Positions 9,213 through 21,562 are shown, numbered from the stretch's first letter. The stretch: 64,000 bases of DNA from Polynucleobacter sp. GWA2_45_21 (GCF_001830325.1 NZ_MHZG01000008.1:1-64000), one strand, 5' to 3'. Notes: generated from the sequence alone by a model not told the origin. Program-made: numbers and translations.

Positions 9213-10541
9213 TTAGCAGTTACTGCAAGAGCCGCCAGCTTCAACAGGGGCGGGCTCTTGGGTATAGCGAGCAATAAATGCATGTTTACTCTTGAGCGGC
9301 AATTGAATCCAAACAAAGTGACCGGAGCCAGGGGCAACATCAATAGGCTCACCTTTGAGATTCCACATGGCATCTAGCACCATATCTTGGTTACCCTCGG
9401 GCTCAATGATTTCTAATTTGTCGCCTAGGGAGAAGCGGTTCTTTACATCCACCTTGACGCGACCAGAGGCCTCATCAATTTCTAAAGTTTCACCAACATA
9501 CAGACTTCTGCCGGAGAGGGAGTGACCGCGCATATAGAGTTGATATTCCTTATCGTGGTGACGCTCATAAAAACCATCTGTATAGCCACGATTTGCAAGG
9601 CCCTCTAGATTGCCAATGAGGGACATATTCATGGGGCGACCAGCTACTGCATCATCAATCGCAGTACGATAGGCTTGGCAGGTACGAGAAACGTAATAGG
9701 GCGATTTAGTACGACCCTCAATCTTGAAGGAGTCCACACCCATTTTGGTCAAGCGTTCAATATGCTCAATCGCACGCAAATCTTTTGAGTTCATGATGTA
9801 GGTGCCATGCTCATCCTCTTCCATGGGCATCAAATCATCTGGACGACGTGCCTCTTGAAGAAGAACTACATCACCGCTGGTATTTTGTTGGCCAGGCTTG
9901 ACTTTGTAGTCCCAGCGACAGGCGTTAGTGCAAGCGCCCTGGTTGGAGTCACGGTGTGACATATAGCCAGATAGCAAGCAGCGACCTGAGTAGGCAATGC
10001 ATAAAGCGCCATGAACAAATACCTCCAATTCCATTTCTGGACAGTCTTGACGAACTTCTTCGATTTCATCAAAAGAAAGCTCACGCGACAGAATCACGCG
10101 ACTAATACCAACAGAGCGCCAGAACTTCGCAGAGGCGCCATTCACTGTATTAGCCTGAACTGATAAATGAATCGGCATATCAGGCCAAGCCTCTCTAGCC
10201 ATCATGATTAGGCCAGGATCTGACATGATCATGGCATCAGGCTTCAATGCAACTACAGGATCCATGTCTTGAATGTAGGTGCGCGTCTTGCCGCCATGTG
10301 GCAACAAGTTAGAGACTAGATAAAACTTTTTACCTAAAGCATGCGCGGTATCAATACCTTCTTTGAGCGTTTCCATTTTTCCGAAGTCGTTATTGCGAAC
10401 TCGGAGTGAATAACGAGGCTGTCCGGCATAAATGGCGTCAGCACCAAAGTCAAAGGCGGTACGCAGCATGGAAAGGCTACCGGCAGGGGCTAAAAGTTCT
10501 GGGATCTTGGTCATGGAGGCTATTTTAGTGAATACAGACAT
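9213..10541 (-). CDS. trhP: Peptidase U32 family tRNA hydroxylation protein (YegQ/TrhP-like)
   Basis: ELLAPAGSLSMLRTAFDFGADAIYAG; EVFVHGALCIAYSGRCLLS; DSFKIEGR. Confidence 0.85.
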   Translation of the reverse strand: MSVFTKIASMTKIPELLAPAGSLSMLRTAFDFGADAIYAGQPRYSLRVRNNDFGKMETLKEGIDTAHALGKKFYLVSNLLPHGGKTRTYIQDMDPVVALKPDAMIMSDPGLIMMAREAWPDMPIHLSVQANTVNGASAKFWRSVGISRVILSRELSFDEIEEVRQDCPEMELEVFVHGALCIAYSGRCLLSGYMSHRDSNQGACTNACRWDYKVKPGQQNTSGDVVLLQEARRPDDLMPMEEDEHGTYIMNSKDLRAIEHIERLTKMGVDSFKIEGRTKSPYYVSRTCQAYRTAIDDAVAGRPMNMSLIGNLEGLANRGYTDGFYERHHDKEYQLYMRGHSLSGRSLYVGETLEIDEASGRVKVDVKNRFSLGDKLEIIEPEGNQDMVLDAMWNLKGEPIDVAPGSGHFVWIQLPLKSKHAFIARYTQEPAPVEAGGSCSNC

Positions 10542-10738
10542 TCTTGGTAGATTTGCAGCAACACCGAGCTCTGGCAGCCATCAGGCATGTCTTTATCCCA
10601 CCATTCGAGGCTAATTACCAGCTATGAAGAGTATCCTACGGGGTCTGTGGCTAGTATTGTCAAAAAAGAACAGGGAGCCTTCCCTTGAGCTATCCACCCG
10701 AAATTGAAGGCATTTATTAAAGAATCAGAAAGAACGCA

Positions 10739-11323
10739 ATGACAAAACTCACATCCAAGCCAATCCTGAAAAAAGCGAGCGGCATTTTGGCGCAAGAGTT
10801 TGCCATACCTAAAGACATCGCCTGGGCCTGGGTCACCTTATTGTTATCCCAGGAGGAGCAAAAACGCGATAGTGAAGAAAAGCGCTATGCTCGTATTGCA
10901 GAATTCGAAGCCTGGATTACGGAACTCAATTTACCAACCGACCCAAAAATTCCTGCAAGTACTGCAGTAAGTCCAGAGTCAGTAAAAAATTCCGCCAGAA
11001 ATGTATTTGAGTGGCCGCATGAATATATCTTTGAAGAACCTGCAGCAGTAAAACATCCAGCCTCCAAAGTTACTTACAGCGACACCATCACTAAACCCAT
11101 CTTGGATGCTATAAAAGATGCCGGTGGGTCTGATGATCGTCCCCAACTCATTGCCATATTAGAGGGCTACGCAAAAGAAGGTAAAGAACCATTTGCCAAT
11201 GTGACAGTAGAAGGAATTGAGTGGAAGGGCAGCAATTGGTCCGAGGGAGACAAGCTCAATCTCCTCACCATTAAAACCCTTAATAACCGGCTAGCCAATC
11301 TAAAAAAGAAGGGGTTGATCTAA
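10739..11323 (+). CDS. Hypothetical protein
   Basis: Long ORF; no recognised family. Confidence 0.6.
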   Translation: MTKLTSKPILKKASGILAQEFAIPKDIAWAWVTLLLSQEEQKRDSEEKRYARIAEFEAWITELNLPTDPKIPASTAVSPESVKNSARNVFEWPHEYIFEEPAAVKHPASKVTYSDTITKPILDAIKDAGGSDDRPQLIAILEGYAKEGKEPFANVTVEGIEWKGSNWSEGDKLNLLTIKTLNNRLANLKKKGLI

Positions 11324-11354
11324 GCTTAATCACTTCATTAGAAGCAAAAAAGAA

Positions 11355-11378
11355 AAAACCACCTAAAAAGGTGGTTTT
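11355..11378. terminator. Intrinsic terminator hairpin
   Basis: AAAACCACCT-AAAA-AGGTGGTTTT with A/T flanks. Confidence 0.75.
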
Positions 11379-11386
11379 CTTATATT

Positions 11387-11462
11387 TGGCTCCTCGACCT
11401 GGGCTCGAACCAGGGACCTACGGATTAACAGTCCGGCGCTCTACCAACTGAGCTATCGAGGA
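11387..11462 (-). tRNA. tRNA-Asn (GTT)
   Basis: Minus strand TCCTCGATAGCTCAGTTGGTAGAGCGCCGGACTGTTAATCCGTAGGTCCCTGGTTCGAGCCCAGGTCGAGGAGCCA; cloverleaf, CCA encoded. Confidence 0.97.
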
Positions 11463-11483
11463 ATAAGCCGATATTATAGCAAG

Positions 11484-12368
11484 ATGAAATCACTCACTCC
11501 AACTTCTATACAGATCCCTAAAGTATTGACCATAGCCGGGTCCGATAGTGGCGGTGGCGCAGGCATCCAGGCGGACCTCAAAGTCATTACAGCCCTTGGC
11601 GGATACGGGATGTCGGTCATCACTGCCATTACGGCCCAGAACACTCTTGGGGTAAGTCGTATTCAGGACATAGACCTCGATGTAGTGGAAGCTCAGATCG
11701 ATGCGGTATTTATGGATATTGGGGTAGACATCGTCAAAATCGGCATGTTGGCTAGCCCAGAAATCGTTCACACTGTGGCATCAGCCCTCAAGCGTCATGG
11801 AGCCAAAAGAATCGTCTTGGATCCCGTATTAAGGGCAACATCGGGCGCTAGTCTTGGGGGTGACGATACTGCCCAGGCCATGATTGCAGATTTATTCCCA
11901 ATGGCAACATTAATCACCCCCAATCTTGAAGAGGCCGGCCTACTTTTGGGTCGAGAGCTTGCTGGTGCGGCAGATTTTCAATTGGCAGCAGAAGAGTTGC
12001 TCGAGATGGGTCCCCAAGCAGTCTTGATTAAGGGTGGGCACCTCGATAAATCCCATACTCAACTGACCGATTTCCTCATGTGGCGAACGATTGAAGATGG
12101 CCTTGAAGTGGTTCAGTCAAAAGAATTCAAACACTACCGAGTTAATACGGCTAATACCCACGGTACTGGCTGCTCCTTGGCTTCAGCTATTGCAACTTAC
12201 TTAGCAGATGGTCATGATTTGCCACACTCTGTAGCAAAGGCAATTTCTTATGTGGAGGCTGGCTTAGAAGCAGGGCGTTTCTTAAGCATTGGTGAGGGGC
12301 CTGGTCCCTTGTGGCACATGCATGATTTTTACAAAACTGCATTGCCGGATGAAGAGGGTAAGTATTAA
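11484..12368 (+). CDS. thiD: Hydroxymethylpyrimidine/phosphomethylpyrimidine kinase
   Basis: [32 protein letters not shown]. Confidence 0.95.
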   Translation: MKSLTPTSIQIPKVLTIAGSDSGGGAGIQADLKVITALGGYGMSVITAITAQNTLGVSRIQDIDLDVVEAQIDAVFMDIGVDIVKIGMLASPEIVHTVASALKRHGAKRIVLDPVLRATSGASLGGDDTAQAMIADLFPMATLITPNLEEAGLLLGRELAGAADFQLAAEELLEMGPQAVLIKGGHLDKSHTQLTDFLMWRTIEDGLEVVQSKEFKHYRVNTANTHGTGCSLASAIATYLADGHDLPHSVAKAISYVEAGLEAGRFLSIGEGPGPLWHMHDFYKTALPDEEGKY

Positions 12369-12388
12369 TTAAGCCTAGGTTTAATACC

Positions 12389-13315
12389 TTAGGTTTTCAT
12401 TAGCTCTTGTAAGCGTTTTACTGCAGCCTTGGGGTCACTTGCGCCGCTAATTGCTCTGACAACAGCAACTGATCCCACGCCACTTTGTGCCACGGCATGA
12501 ATACTTCCCTCATCAATACCACCAATAGCGACTAGGGGATAGTGGTTCATTAATTGAGCGTATTTATATAAACGACCTAAACCTTGTGGCGCAGTGGCCA
12601 TCTTTTTAAGATTGGTTGGGAAGACTGCACCCATCGCGATATAGCTAGGGCAGAAACGATCGGCATGCACCATCTCGGCATAGCCGTGAGTACTTAAACC
12701 CAGCCTCAGACCTTCGGCTCGAATGGTATCCAAATCAGCCGTTTCTAAATCCTCTTGCCCCAGATGAATACCATAAGCACCAGCCTCAATCGCCTCTTGC
12801 CAGTAGTCGTTTATAAACAGTAAAGTTCTGCTGCCTTCAACTGCTTTAACGGATTCATTAATTTGTTTTTTAATCAGTTTTTTGTCTTCGGATTTAAGAC
12901 GCAGTTGAACTGTTGGAATCTCCGCATCCACCATGCGCTTCACCCAATCGGCATCGGGCATCACAGCATATAAACCTAAACGCTTTGGACACTCTGCAAA
13001 AGCATTGGGATTCATATTCCGGGTCCAGGGCAAGAGATCAAAATGCTCTGGTCTTGATGGCCACTTAAATGGATTAAAACCACCATCTTGATGAACCATG
13101 CGCGACCAGGCTTTACCTAAAACCTTGGCATCACATTCAATAAAACCCATTGCAATCGCAGCAACTGTGCCAGCCAACTCATAATGGTCTGACGCATGCT
13201 CGTTATCAATTTGTGGTGGAGGCGCGTTTAGGCTAAAGCTCGGAATAGGTAGACATAAATCCTCTTTGCTATGGGCTGCAACAATTTGATCCGCAAGGTC
13301 GCGAACTAAGCTCAT
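12389..13315 (-). CDS. thiE: Thiamine phosphate synthase with ~110 aa N-terminal extension
   Basis: GIHLGQEDL, RLGLSTHG, YIAMGAVFPT, VAIGGI motifs in the C-terminal half. Confidence 0.85.
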   Translation of the reverse strand: MSLVRDLADQIVAAHSKEDLCLPIPSFSLNAPPPQIDNEHASDHYELAGTVAAIAMGFIECDAKVLGKAWSRMVHQDGGFNPFKWPSRPEHFDLLPWTRNMNPNAFAECPKRLGLYAVMPDADWVKRMVDAEIPTVQLRLKSEDKKLIKKQINESVKAVEGSRTLLFINDYWQEAIEAGAYGIHLGQEDLETADLDTIRAEGLRLGLSTHGYAEMVHADRFCPSYIAMGAVFPTNLKKMATAPQGLGRLYKYAQLMNHYPLVAIGGIDEGSIHAVAQSGVGSVAVVRAISGASDPKAAVKRLQELMKT

Positions 13316-13327
13316 GAGTATTGATCT

Positions 13328-14155
13328 TTAACTTTGATGCCAGAAGGGTGTGCCAACCAAAGGCGTGCTGGCTTGTGCTGACTGCTGGGCTTTCATAGCG
13401 CCCGAGAGGTGGGCGGTGCGACCAGCATCCACTGACATTGCAAACGCTTTAGCCATGGCTACGGGATCATCAGCTAGCGCAACCGCAGTATTGAGCAAGA
13501 CCCCGTCAAAACCCCACTCCATTACAGTGCAGGCATGTGAGGGAAGGCCCAAGCCAGCATCCACCAAGAGTGGCACTTTCAAACGATCACGTAAGAGTTT
13601 TAATGCGTAAGGATTTAAAGGGCCTTGACCTGTCCCGATCGGAGCAGCCCAAGGCATGACTGCTTGGCATCCGACATCGACTAAACGCTGGCACAGAATG
13701 AGATCTTCGGTGCAATAAGGTAAGACCTTAAAGCCATCCTTAATTAAGGTTTCTGCAGTAGAGACTAGGCGCAAGGTATCTGGCTGCAACGTGTAGTCAT
13801 CACCGATGAGTTCCAACTTAATCCAGTTGGTTTCAAATACTTCGCGCGCCATTTGAGCAGTAGCGATGACTTCTTTAGGGCTATGGCAACCTGCGGTATT
13901 CGGTAAAACTGGCACAGCCATTTTCTTAAGGAGATCCCAAAATCCAGAATGTGCTTCAGTTGTCGAGGTGCCTTGTCTGCGTAGACTTACTGTAATCATT
14001 CCAGGATTAGATTGCTTCACGGCATTCTCTAAAACTTGTGGAGAAGGGTAGCGTGATGTCCCCAGCAATAAACGGCTAGCAAAGGTCTCCCCATAAAGCA
14101 CCAATGGGTCTGCAGTATTTAAAGGATTCGGTAAAGGGGCTGTCATCTTAATCAA
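13328..14155 (-). CDS. thiG: Thiazole synthase
   Basis: [42 protein letters not shown]. Confidence 0.97.
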   Translation of the reverse strand: MIKMTAPLPNPLNTADPLVLYGETFASRLLLGTSRYPSPQVLENAVKQSNPGMITVSLRRQGTSTTEAHSGFWDLLKKMAVPVLPNTAGCHSPKEVIATAQMAREVFETNWIKLELIGDDYTLQPDTLRLVSTAETLIKDGFKVLPYCTEDLILCQRLVDVGCQAVMPWAAPIGTGQGPLNPYALKLLRDRLKVPLLVDAGLGLPSHACTVMEWGFDGVLLNTAVALADDPVAMAKAFAMSVDAGRTAHLSGAMKAQQSAQASTPLVGTPFWHQS

Positions 14156-14190
14156 GTACTTTTATCTGTTTTTCTATATTCATCGCGGAC

Positions 14191-14388
14191 TTAGCCACCA
14201 GTCACAGGGGAAATCACTTCCATTTCATCGCCTTCACGCAATACTTCTTCGGCATGTCTAGTCTTAGGAACGAATTCATAATTGATTGCAACAGCAAATG
14301 GGGGTTGCGCATCAATCATGACCAGTACATCATCAATTGTGCTGTTATCCGGAACCTCTTTGGCGACTTGATTGACCATTATGCGCAT
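14191..14388 (-). CDS. thiS: Sulfur carrier protein ThiS
   Basis: MRIMVNQVAKEVPDNSTIDDVL...GDEMEVISPVTGG, C-terminal GG; start overlaps the thiO end. Confidence 0.95.
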   Translation of the reverse strand: MRIMVNQVAKEVPDNSTIDDVLVMIDAQPPFAVAINYEFVPKTRHAEEVLREGDEMEVISPVTGG

Positions 14389-15509
14389 GCGCTGAACTCC
14401 TGAGGGATCGAGCCGGTTAGCCCTAAGCCGAGCTTCATAGCGGTAGGGCTTGATCCTGAGCCCAACACTTCTAATGCGCAATCCAAAATCGCTGGTGAGA
14501 TCATGAAGCCATGTCGATAGAGTCCATTGATCATCATGAGATTAGATTGATCTGGTTTGTGATCAAGAGATATCTCCGGCAAATTATCTTTCAGCGTAGG
14601 GCGACACTGCGTTGCCATTTCCAAAATACGGGCTTCGGCAAATCCACTGTGAACTGTGTAGACTGCACTGAGTAATTCCATGGCTGAGCGCACACTCATG
14701 GGGGATAAATCCTCAGATTCAATTTCTGTTGCTCCAACAACATAGACGTCATCTTCTTTTGGGGCAATATAAATCGGGTAACGCGGATGGATTAGACGAG
14801 TAGGGCGACGCAGCTTGACTTCAGGTGCATGTAAGCGAATAACTTCACCACGTACGCCACGCAAATTCTTGGCGGCATCTTTGGCACCAAGACCGCGACA
14901 ATCAATTACCCAATCAAAACCATTTTCTGGTTTACGAAGTTGCTCTGGGTCAGTAGATTGATTCCAATGACAAGGCACCTTCATGAGAGTGAGTTCAACC
15001 AATAAAGCTTCTAGAAGCTGACGGTTATCTAGCTGTCCTTCATTAGGTAGATAGAGGCCTTGAGTAAAGCGCTCAGCAACACCAGGCTCAATTTCTGCAA
15101 GAGATTGGCTATCCAGCTGAATTGGCTTAGCAAGCGCCTGATTGTGAGCGCAATTGTGCTCCAAATGGGAAATAAAGCGTTCCGCATCACTAGCATCTTG
15201 GCGATGCCACAAGATTAAAGTGCCATCTTGTTGAAAAAAAACAGGTTTAGCAAGCTCATCAATAATTTGCTTCCACCGCGGCAGGCTATGAATGCCCATA
15301 CGCACGACATTATCTTCTGTGATGGCAGATTCTGCGAGTGGAGCCAACATAGCAGCAGCAATACGTGCCGCTGAATTCGCAGCATCTGAAGTGCCTTTCT
15401 CAAACAGCTCTACACGAGCACCACGCTTAGCAAGTGCGACCGCTAGCAACCGACCCATAAGGCCGGCGCCAATGATGGCATATTTGCCGTTTGAGAACGC
15501 GCTGTTCAC
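14379..15509 (-). CDS. thiO: FAD-dependent glycine oxidase-like
   Basis: YAIIGAGLMGRLLAVALAKRGARVELFEKG; thi operon position. Confidence 0.9.
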   Translation of the reverse strand: MNSAFSNGKYAIIGAGLMGRLLAVALAKRGARVELFEKGTSDAANSAARIAAAMLAPLAESAITEDNVVRMGIHSLPRWKQIIDELAKPVFFQQDGTLILWHRQDASDAERFISHLEHNCAHNQALAKPIQLDSQSLAEIEPGVAERFTQGLYLPNEGQLDNRQLLEALLVELTLMKVPCHWNQSTDPEQLRKPENGFDWVIDCRGLGAKDAAKNLRGVRGEVIRLHAPEVKLRRPTRLIHPRYPIYIAPKEDDVYVVGATEIESEDLSPMSVRSAMELLSAVYTVHSGFAEARILEMATQCRPTLKDNLPEISLDHKPDQSNLMMINGLYRHGFMISPAILDCALEVLGSGSSPTAMKLGLGLTGSIPQEFSACA

Positions 15510-17590
<2,081 letters not shown>

Positions 17591-17679
17591 ATCCTTAGGA
17601 CTTATTTAACCACGAAATCACGCCAAGCTGGGTGACCAAAATCAAGTGGTGAACAGAAGATTAGTCCAGGACTGGGAAT

Positions 17680-18531
17680 CTAAGCTGGTTTGGTGTTGCG
17701 CAAAATGAAGTCTGCTGTCACAAATGCGGCATCGCTAGTGAATTCATCGGCCAAAATGCGTGCGGCAGCCTCTGAAAGCGAGATTTCAATAAAACCACTG
17801 ACTTCGCCGTCATGATTGGTGGGTACAAAGTTATCCGCAAGCTCCAAGTCATAGACATAGAGCTGCTCATCATGAAAACCACGCCCTGGAATGGGGCGAC
17901 GCATATGAATCCTGCCAACTGGCTCTATCTGATCAGAAATCTGGGGTGGAACACCCGCTTCTTCCCATAGCTCCCTGCGGGCATTAACCCAGGGGGTTTC
18001 ATCAGCGCCAATGCCGCCTGCGGCCAAGTTATCCAGGCGACCTGGGTCAGTAGGCTTTGTTTCGCTACGGCGGCCAAGCCAAAGATTGCCCGCCTTGGTG
18101 TAGCCATTAATGTGCGTTGCCATACTTCGAAAGCCAAAAGTACGGAAAACAGAGCGCTCTAAACGGAAGTATTCATGTCCATTTTGGTCAATCCAGGCGA
18201 AATCCTCATGTCGCCAACCAGGAATAAACCCGCCTTGGTGCATCCGATCAGCCAATTTCGCTAGGCTCTGGGAGAGCGCCAAAGGTCTTTCATGACGAAT
18301 CGTGAGGCGATCATGACCCAATTCGATATGAGGGATGGGGTTTTTAGCCAAAGATTCTTGTAAATAGGGAATGAACTCAGGGTTGAGATGCCCAATTAGC
18401 TGTCCTGCCGAGCTGCCCCCTAAAAAATGGATAGGCAAGAAATCTGGTGGAGCAGATCTGGCCGCATTTTGGAGCATCTCCTCCAAGGCGGCGATAGTGC
18501 TAGTGGCGAGCATATGGGTGGGCTTGTGCAT
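17680..18531 (-). CDS. Nudix hydrolase, DUF4743/thiamin-type (YJR142W/Tnr3-like)
   Basis: AAGGIGADETPWVNARRELWEEAG Nudix box; N-terminal FRTFGFRSMATHINGYTK domain. Confidence 0.8.
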   Translation of the reverse strand: MHKPTHMLATSTIAALEEMLQNAARSAPPDFLPIHFLGGSSAGQLIGHLNPEFIPYLQESLAKNPIPHIELGHDRLTIRHERPLALSQSLAKLADRMHQGGFIPGWRHEDFAWIDQNGHEYFRLERSVFRTFGFRSMATHINGYTKAGNLWLGRRSETKPTDPGRLDNLAAGGIGADETPWVNARRELWEEAGVPPQISDQIEPVGRIHMRRPIPGRGFHDEQLYVYDLELADNFVPTNHDGEVSGFIEISLSEAAARILADEFTSDAAFVTADFILRNTKPA

Positions 18532-18744
18532 AGCCCTCAGTGTAAGAGAAATTAAAAATACTGAAAAAAGTAGTCTAAAAATCTATAAATGAATTTGAAT
18601 TGTCAACAGATCTTTATTTATTTTTTTGTCAGAAATGAATGCTCATAATTTAGGCAAGCTAGGTCACTCTATACAAATCTATGACTTACGAAAACTTTTC
18701 GGTATTTATCCACAAAGCCTGTGGATAAGTTTTTTATTTTGCAG

Positions 18745-18819
18745 TGGTCCCGCCGACAGGAATCGAACCTGTATCCCACGCTTAGGAGGCATGTGCACTA
18801 TCCATTGTGCTACGGCGAG
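18745..18819 (-). tRNA. tRNA-Arg (CCT)
   Basis: Minus strand CTCGCCGTAGCACAATGGATAGTGCACATGCCTCCTAAGCGTGGGATACAGGTTCGATTCCTGTCGGCGGGACCA; CTCCTAA anticodon loop. Confidence 0.95.
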
Positions 18820-18878
18820 ATTAAAAATAAAAAACTATTTTTTGAAAAAGATGTTATGCGTGAAACATTATCCACTGA

Positions 18879-19019
18879 TTACCAGCCACACATCGCCCAT
18901 ACTGAGTTCGTGATTGCAACCATCATGTCGGGAGCAAAGTAGGCGACAAAAATCATGCCCAAAGTAATGACTGCAAAAAAATATAAGAGCCATTGCGGGA
19001 GGTGAAATTTTTTCTGCAT
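18879..19019 (-). CDS. Small membrane protein, 46 aa (MQKKFHLPQWLLYFFAVITLGMIFVAYFAPDMMVAITNSVWAMCGW)
   Basis: Read by hand; GGGAGGTG-like context, one clear TM helix; directly downstream of MFS gene. Confidence 0.5.
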   Translation of the reverse strand: MQKKFHLPQWLLYFFAVITLGMIFVAYFAPDMMVAITNSVWAMCGW

Positions 19020-19025
19020 GAACTC

Positions 19026-20258
19026 TTACGCGAGAGACGTGCGTTCTAGCGCACGTTCTTTTACCGGAAGGTTGACTAAGAACGCAAACACACCCAATGC
19101 AATCGCGATGTTCCAAACAATGAGATATGAGCCGGTGCGATCAAATAAGTACCCACCCAGAAATGCCCCACAAAAACTGCCTAATTGATGGGAGAAGAAC
19201 ACCAGACCCGAAAGCATTGACAGATATTTAACACCAAATATCTGCGCCACAATGGCATTGGTTAAGGGGATGGTAGATAGCCACAGAAAGCCCATGATTG
19301 CTGCAAAGATGTAGGTGGAGGTAGGGCTAAGGGGTAGCCAAATAAAAGCCATAATCGCAAGGGATCGGCTGATGTAGATGCCTGATAGGAGGTAGCGCTT
19401 CGGAAAGCGTTGTCCTAGTATTCCGGCGCTATACGTGCCAAAGATATTAAATAGCCCAATTAAAGCTAGCGCAGTCGTTGCAACTGCAGGTGCACCAACA
19501 TCGGGATAAATCTTAGATAAATCTTTGAGGTAGGGCGCTAAATGAACGGCGATAAATACCACCTGAAATCCGCACACAAAATATCCTAAAGTCAGCAACT
19601 TGAAACTCGGGTTACGAATTGCTTCCTTTAAGGCTTGCTTGATAGTTTGATCATTGCCTTGATGTTGATTAATGACTTTGGGTTCACGCAACATAAATGC
19701 AATGGGAATCATGAGGCTGGCCATTAGTGCCAATATGAGTAGTGCATCATTAGCGCCAAAGCTGCTGAGTAATCCTTGCTCCACCGGAATCATGAGGAAC
19801 TGTCCAAATGATCCTGCGGCTGCAGCAATGCCCATCGCCCACACTCTTTTTTCTGCGGCAACGTTGCGACCTAAGATTCCATAAACGACGCTATAGGTCG
19901 TTGCAGTTTGTGCAAGACCAATCAGCAAACCACCGGCTAATGAAAAATTCAAAGCATCTGTGGAGATAGCCATGCCAGCTAAACCGAGTGCATACAGCGC
20001 ACCACCGGCCACCATAATTTTGAGAGCGCCATAACGATCAGCTAATGCGCCAGTAATCGGTTGAAATGCACCCCAAATCAAATTCTGTAACGCAATTGTT
20101 AGGGCGAAGGTTTCACGGCCCCAGCCATTTTCCATAGTGATGGGTAGATTAAAGAGGCCAAATCCATGGCGGATTCCCATGGAAAAAGTCACCATGAGGC
20201 CGCCAAAAATCAGCACTTGTTTAAGTGATAGTTTTTGGCTAGCAGTGCTCTGGGACAT
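19026..20258 (-). CDS. MFS transporter
   Basis: 12-TM pattern; GALADRYGALKIMVAGG motif. Confidence 0.9.
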   Translation of the reverse strand: MSQSTASQKLSLKQVLIFGGLMVTFSMGIRHGFGLFNLPITMENGWGRETFALTIALQNLIWGAFQPITGALADRYGALKIMVAGGALYALGLAGMAISTDALNFSLAGGLLIGLAQTATTYSVVYGILGRNVAAEKRVWAMGIAAAAGSFGQFLMIPVEQGLLSSFGANDALLILALMASLMIPIAFMLREPKVINQHQGNDQTIKQALKEAIRNPSFKLLTLGYFVCGFQVVFIAVHLAPYLKDLSKIYPDVGAPAVATTALALIGLFNIFGTYSAGILGQRFPKRYLLSGIYISRSLAIMAFIWLPLSPTSTYIFAAIMGFLWLSTIPLTNAIVAQIFGVKYLSMLSGLVFFSHQLGSFCGAFLGGYLFDRTGSYLIVWNIAIALGVFAFLVNLPVKERALERTSLA

Positions 20259-20263
20259 TGGTT

Positions 20264-21484
20264 TTAAGTAATACCCTGTTCTTTCAGGGCGGTAATAGCC
20301 TGAGTATCAAGGCCAAGACGCTCCCGAAGGATTTCATCGGTATGCTGACCCAAGGTGGGTGGGGCCATGCGGACTTCTACTGGGGTCTCCGATAGACGCA
20401 TTGGGCTGCCAACCAGCTTCATATTGCCTGCTGTGGGGTGTGGAACATCAATTTGGACGCCACGGGCCTTCACTTGCTCGTTATCAAACACTTCTTCAAA
20501 GTTATTTATCGGTCCACAAGGCACGTTTGCCGCTTCTAAAAGACTAATCCACTCAGCCTTTGTTTTACGGCGGGTCATGACTTCTAGCAATGGAATCAAT
20601 GACTTACGATTCTCAACTCGCAATGGATTATTGCAGTAGAGTGCATTTTCAGCTAAGTGGGCCTCGCCACCGGCTGTCACAAAGTGCTTGAACTGCCCAT
20701 CGTTACCGACTGCCACAATCATCCAGCCATCTGAGGTTGGGAAGGTTTGGTAGGGAACGATGATAGGTGAGGCATTGCCCCAGCGACGAGGTACCTTGTC
20801 TGAGCATAAATAGGCGCTAGAGACATTGGCCATCACGGCAATCTGCGTATCTAGCAAAGCCATATCAATATATTGACCCTGTCCCGTTTTATCTCGGTGG
20901 ACGACTGCAGCCAAGATGGCGGTGCTGGCATACATTCCGGTAAAGATATCGGCAATAGCGACCCCAGCTTTTTGCGGACTTGCCCCCGGAAAGTCATCTG
21001 CTTCACCGGTAACACTCATAAAACCACCCATTCCTTGGATGATGAAGTCGTAACCAGGGCGATGTGCATACGGACCATTTTGGCCAAAACCAGTAATAGA
21101 GCAGTAAATCAGGTCAGATTTGACCTTTTTGAGGCTTTCATAGTCCAGACCGTATTTGGCTAAATCGCCAACTTTGTAGTTTTCAATGACAACATCAGAC
21201 TCTTTGGCCAGTTGGCGAATGATTTCTTGACCTTCAGGCTTGCTGATATCGACCGTAATGGAGCGTTTATTGCGGTTAATACAGATGAAATAGGCTGTTT
21301 CTAAGGTGTCATTGCCCTGGGCATCTTTCACAAATGGAGGCCCCCAGTGCCGGGTATCGTCTCCTACGCCTGGACGTTCCACTTTAATAACATCTGCGCC
21401 AAGATCGGCGAGGTTTTGTGCGCACCACGGGCCGGCAAGCACACGGCTGAGGTCTAAAACGCGAATATGACTTAAGGCTCCCAT
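20264..21484 (-). CDS. CaiB/BaiF family CoA-transferase
   Basis: RVLDLSRVLAGPWCAQNLADLGADVIKVERPGVGDDTR; GYDFIIQGMGG. Confidence 0.95.
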   Translation of the reverse strand: MGALSHIRVLDLSRVLAGPWCAQNLADLGADVIKVERPGVGDDTRHWGPPFVKDAQGNDTLETAYFICINRNKRSITVDISKPEGQEIIRQLAKESDVVIENYKVGDLAKYGLDYESLKKVKSDLIYCSITGFGQNGPYAHRPGYDFIIQGMGGFMSVTGEADDFPGASPQKAGVAIADIFTGMYASTAILAAVVHRDKTGQGQYIDMALLDTQIAVMANVSSAYLCSDKVPRRWGNASPIIVPYQTFPTSDGWMIVAVGNDGQFKHFVTAGGEAHLAENALYCNNPLRVENRKSLIPLLEVMTRRKTKAEWISLLEAANVPCGPINNFEEVFDNEQVKARGVQIDVPHPTAGNMKLVGSPMRLSETPVEVRMAPPTLGQHTDEILRERLGLDTQAITALKEQGIT

Positions 21485-21562
21485 CCGTCAATTTTGGCAT
21501 GAATATAGGGGTAATTGATGAAAATTCAGGTTTTGTTTCAGACATGACTACAATTTCTGCGC

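Noticed and set aside
18541-18730. Chromosomal replication origin
   Set aside because: DnaA boxes and AT-rich DNA present but only two or three boxes and no dnaA/dnaN/gidA genes
18626-18942. ORFs 18626..18913 and 18721..18942
   Set aside because: Both read through tRNA-Arg antisense (GPADRNRTCIPRLGGMCTIHCAT is the tRNA translated); a known annotation artefact
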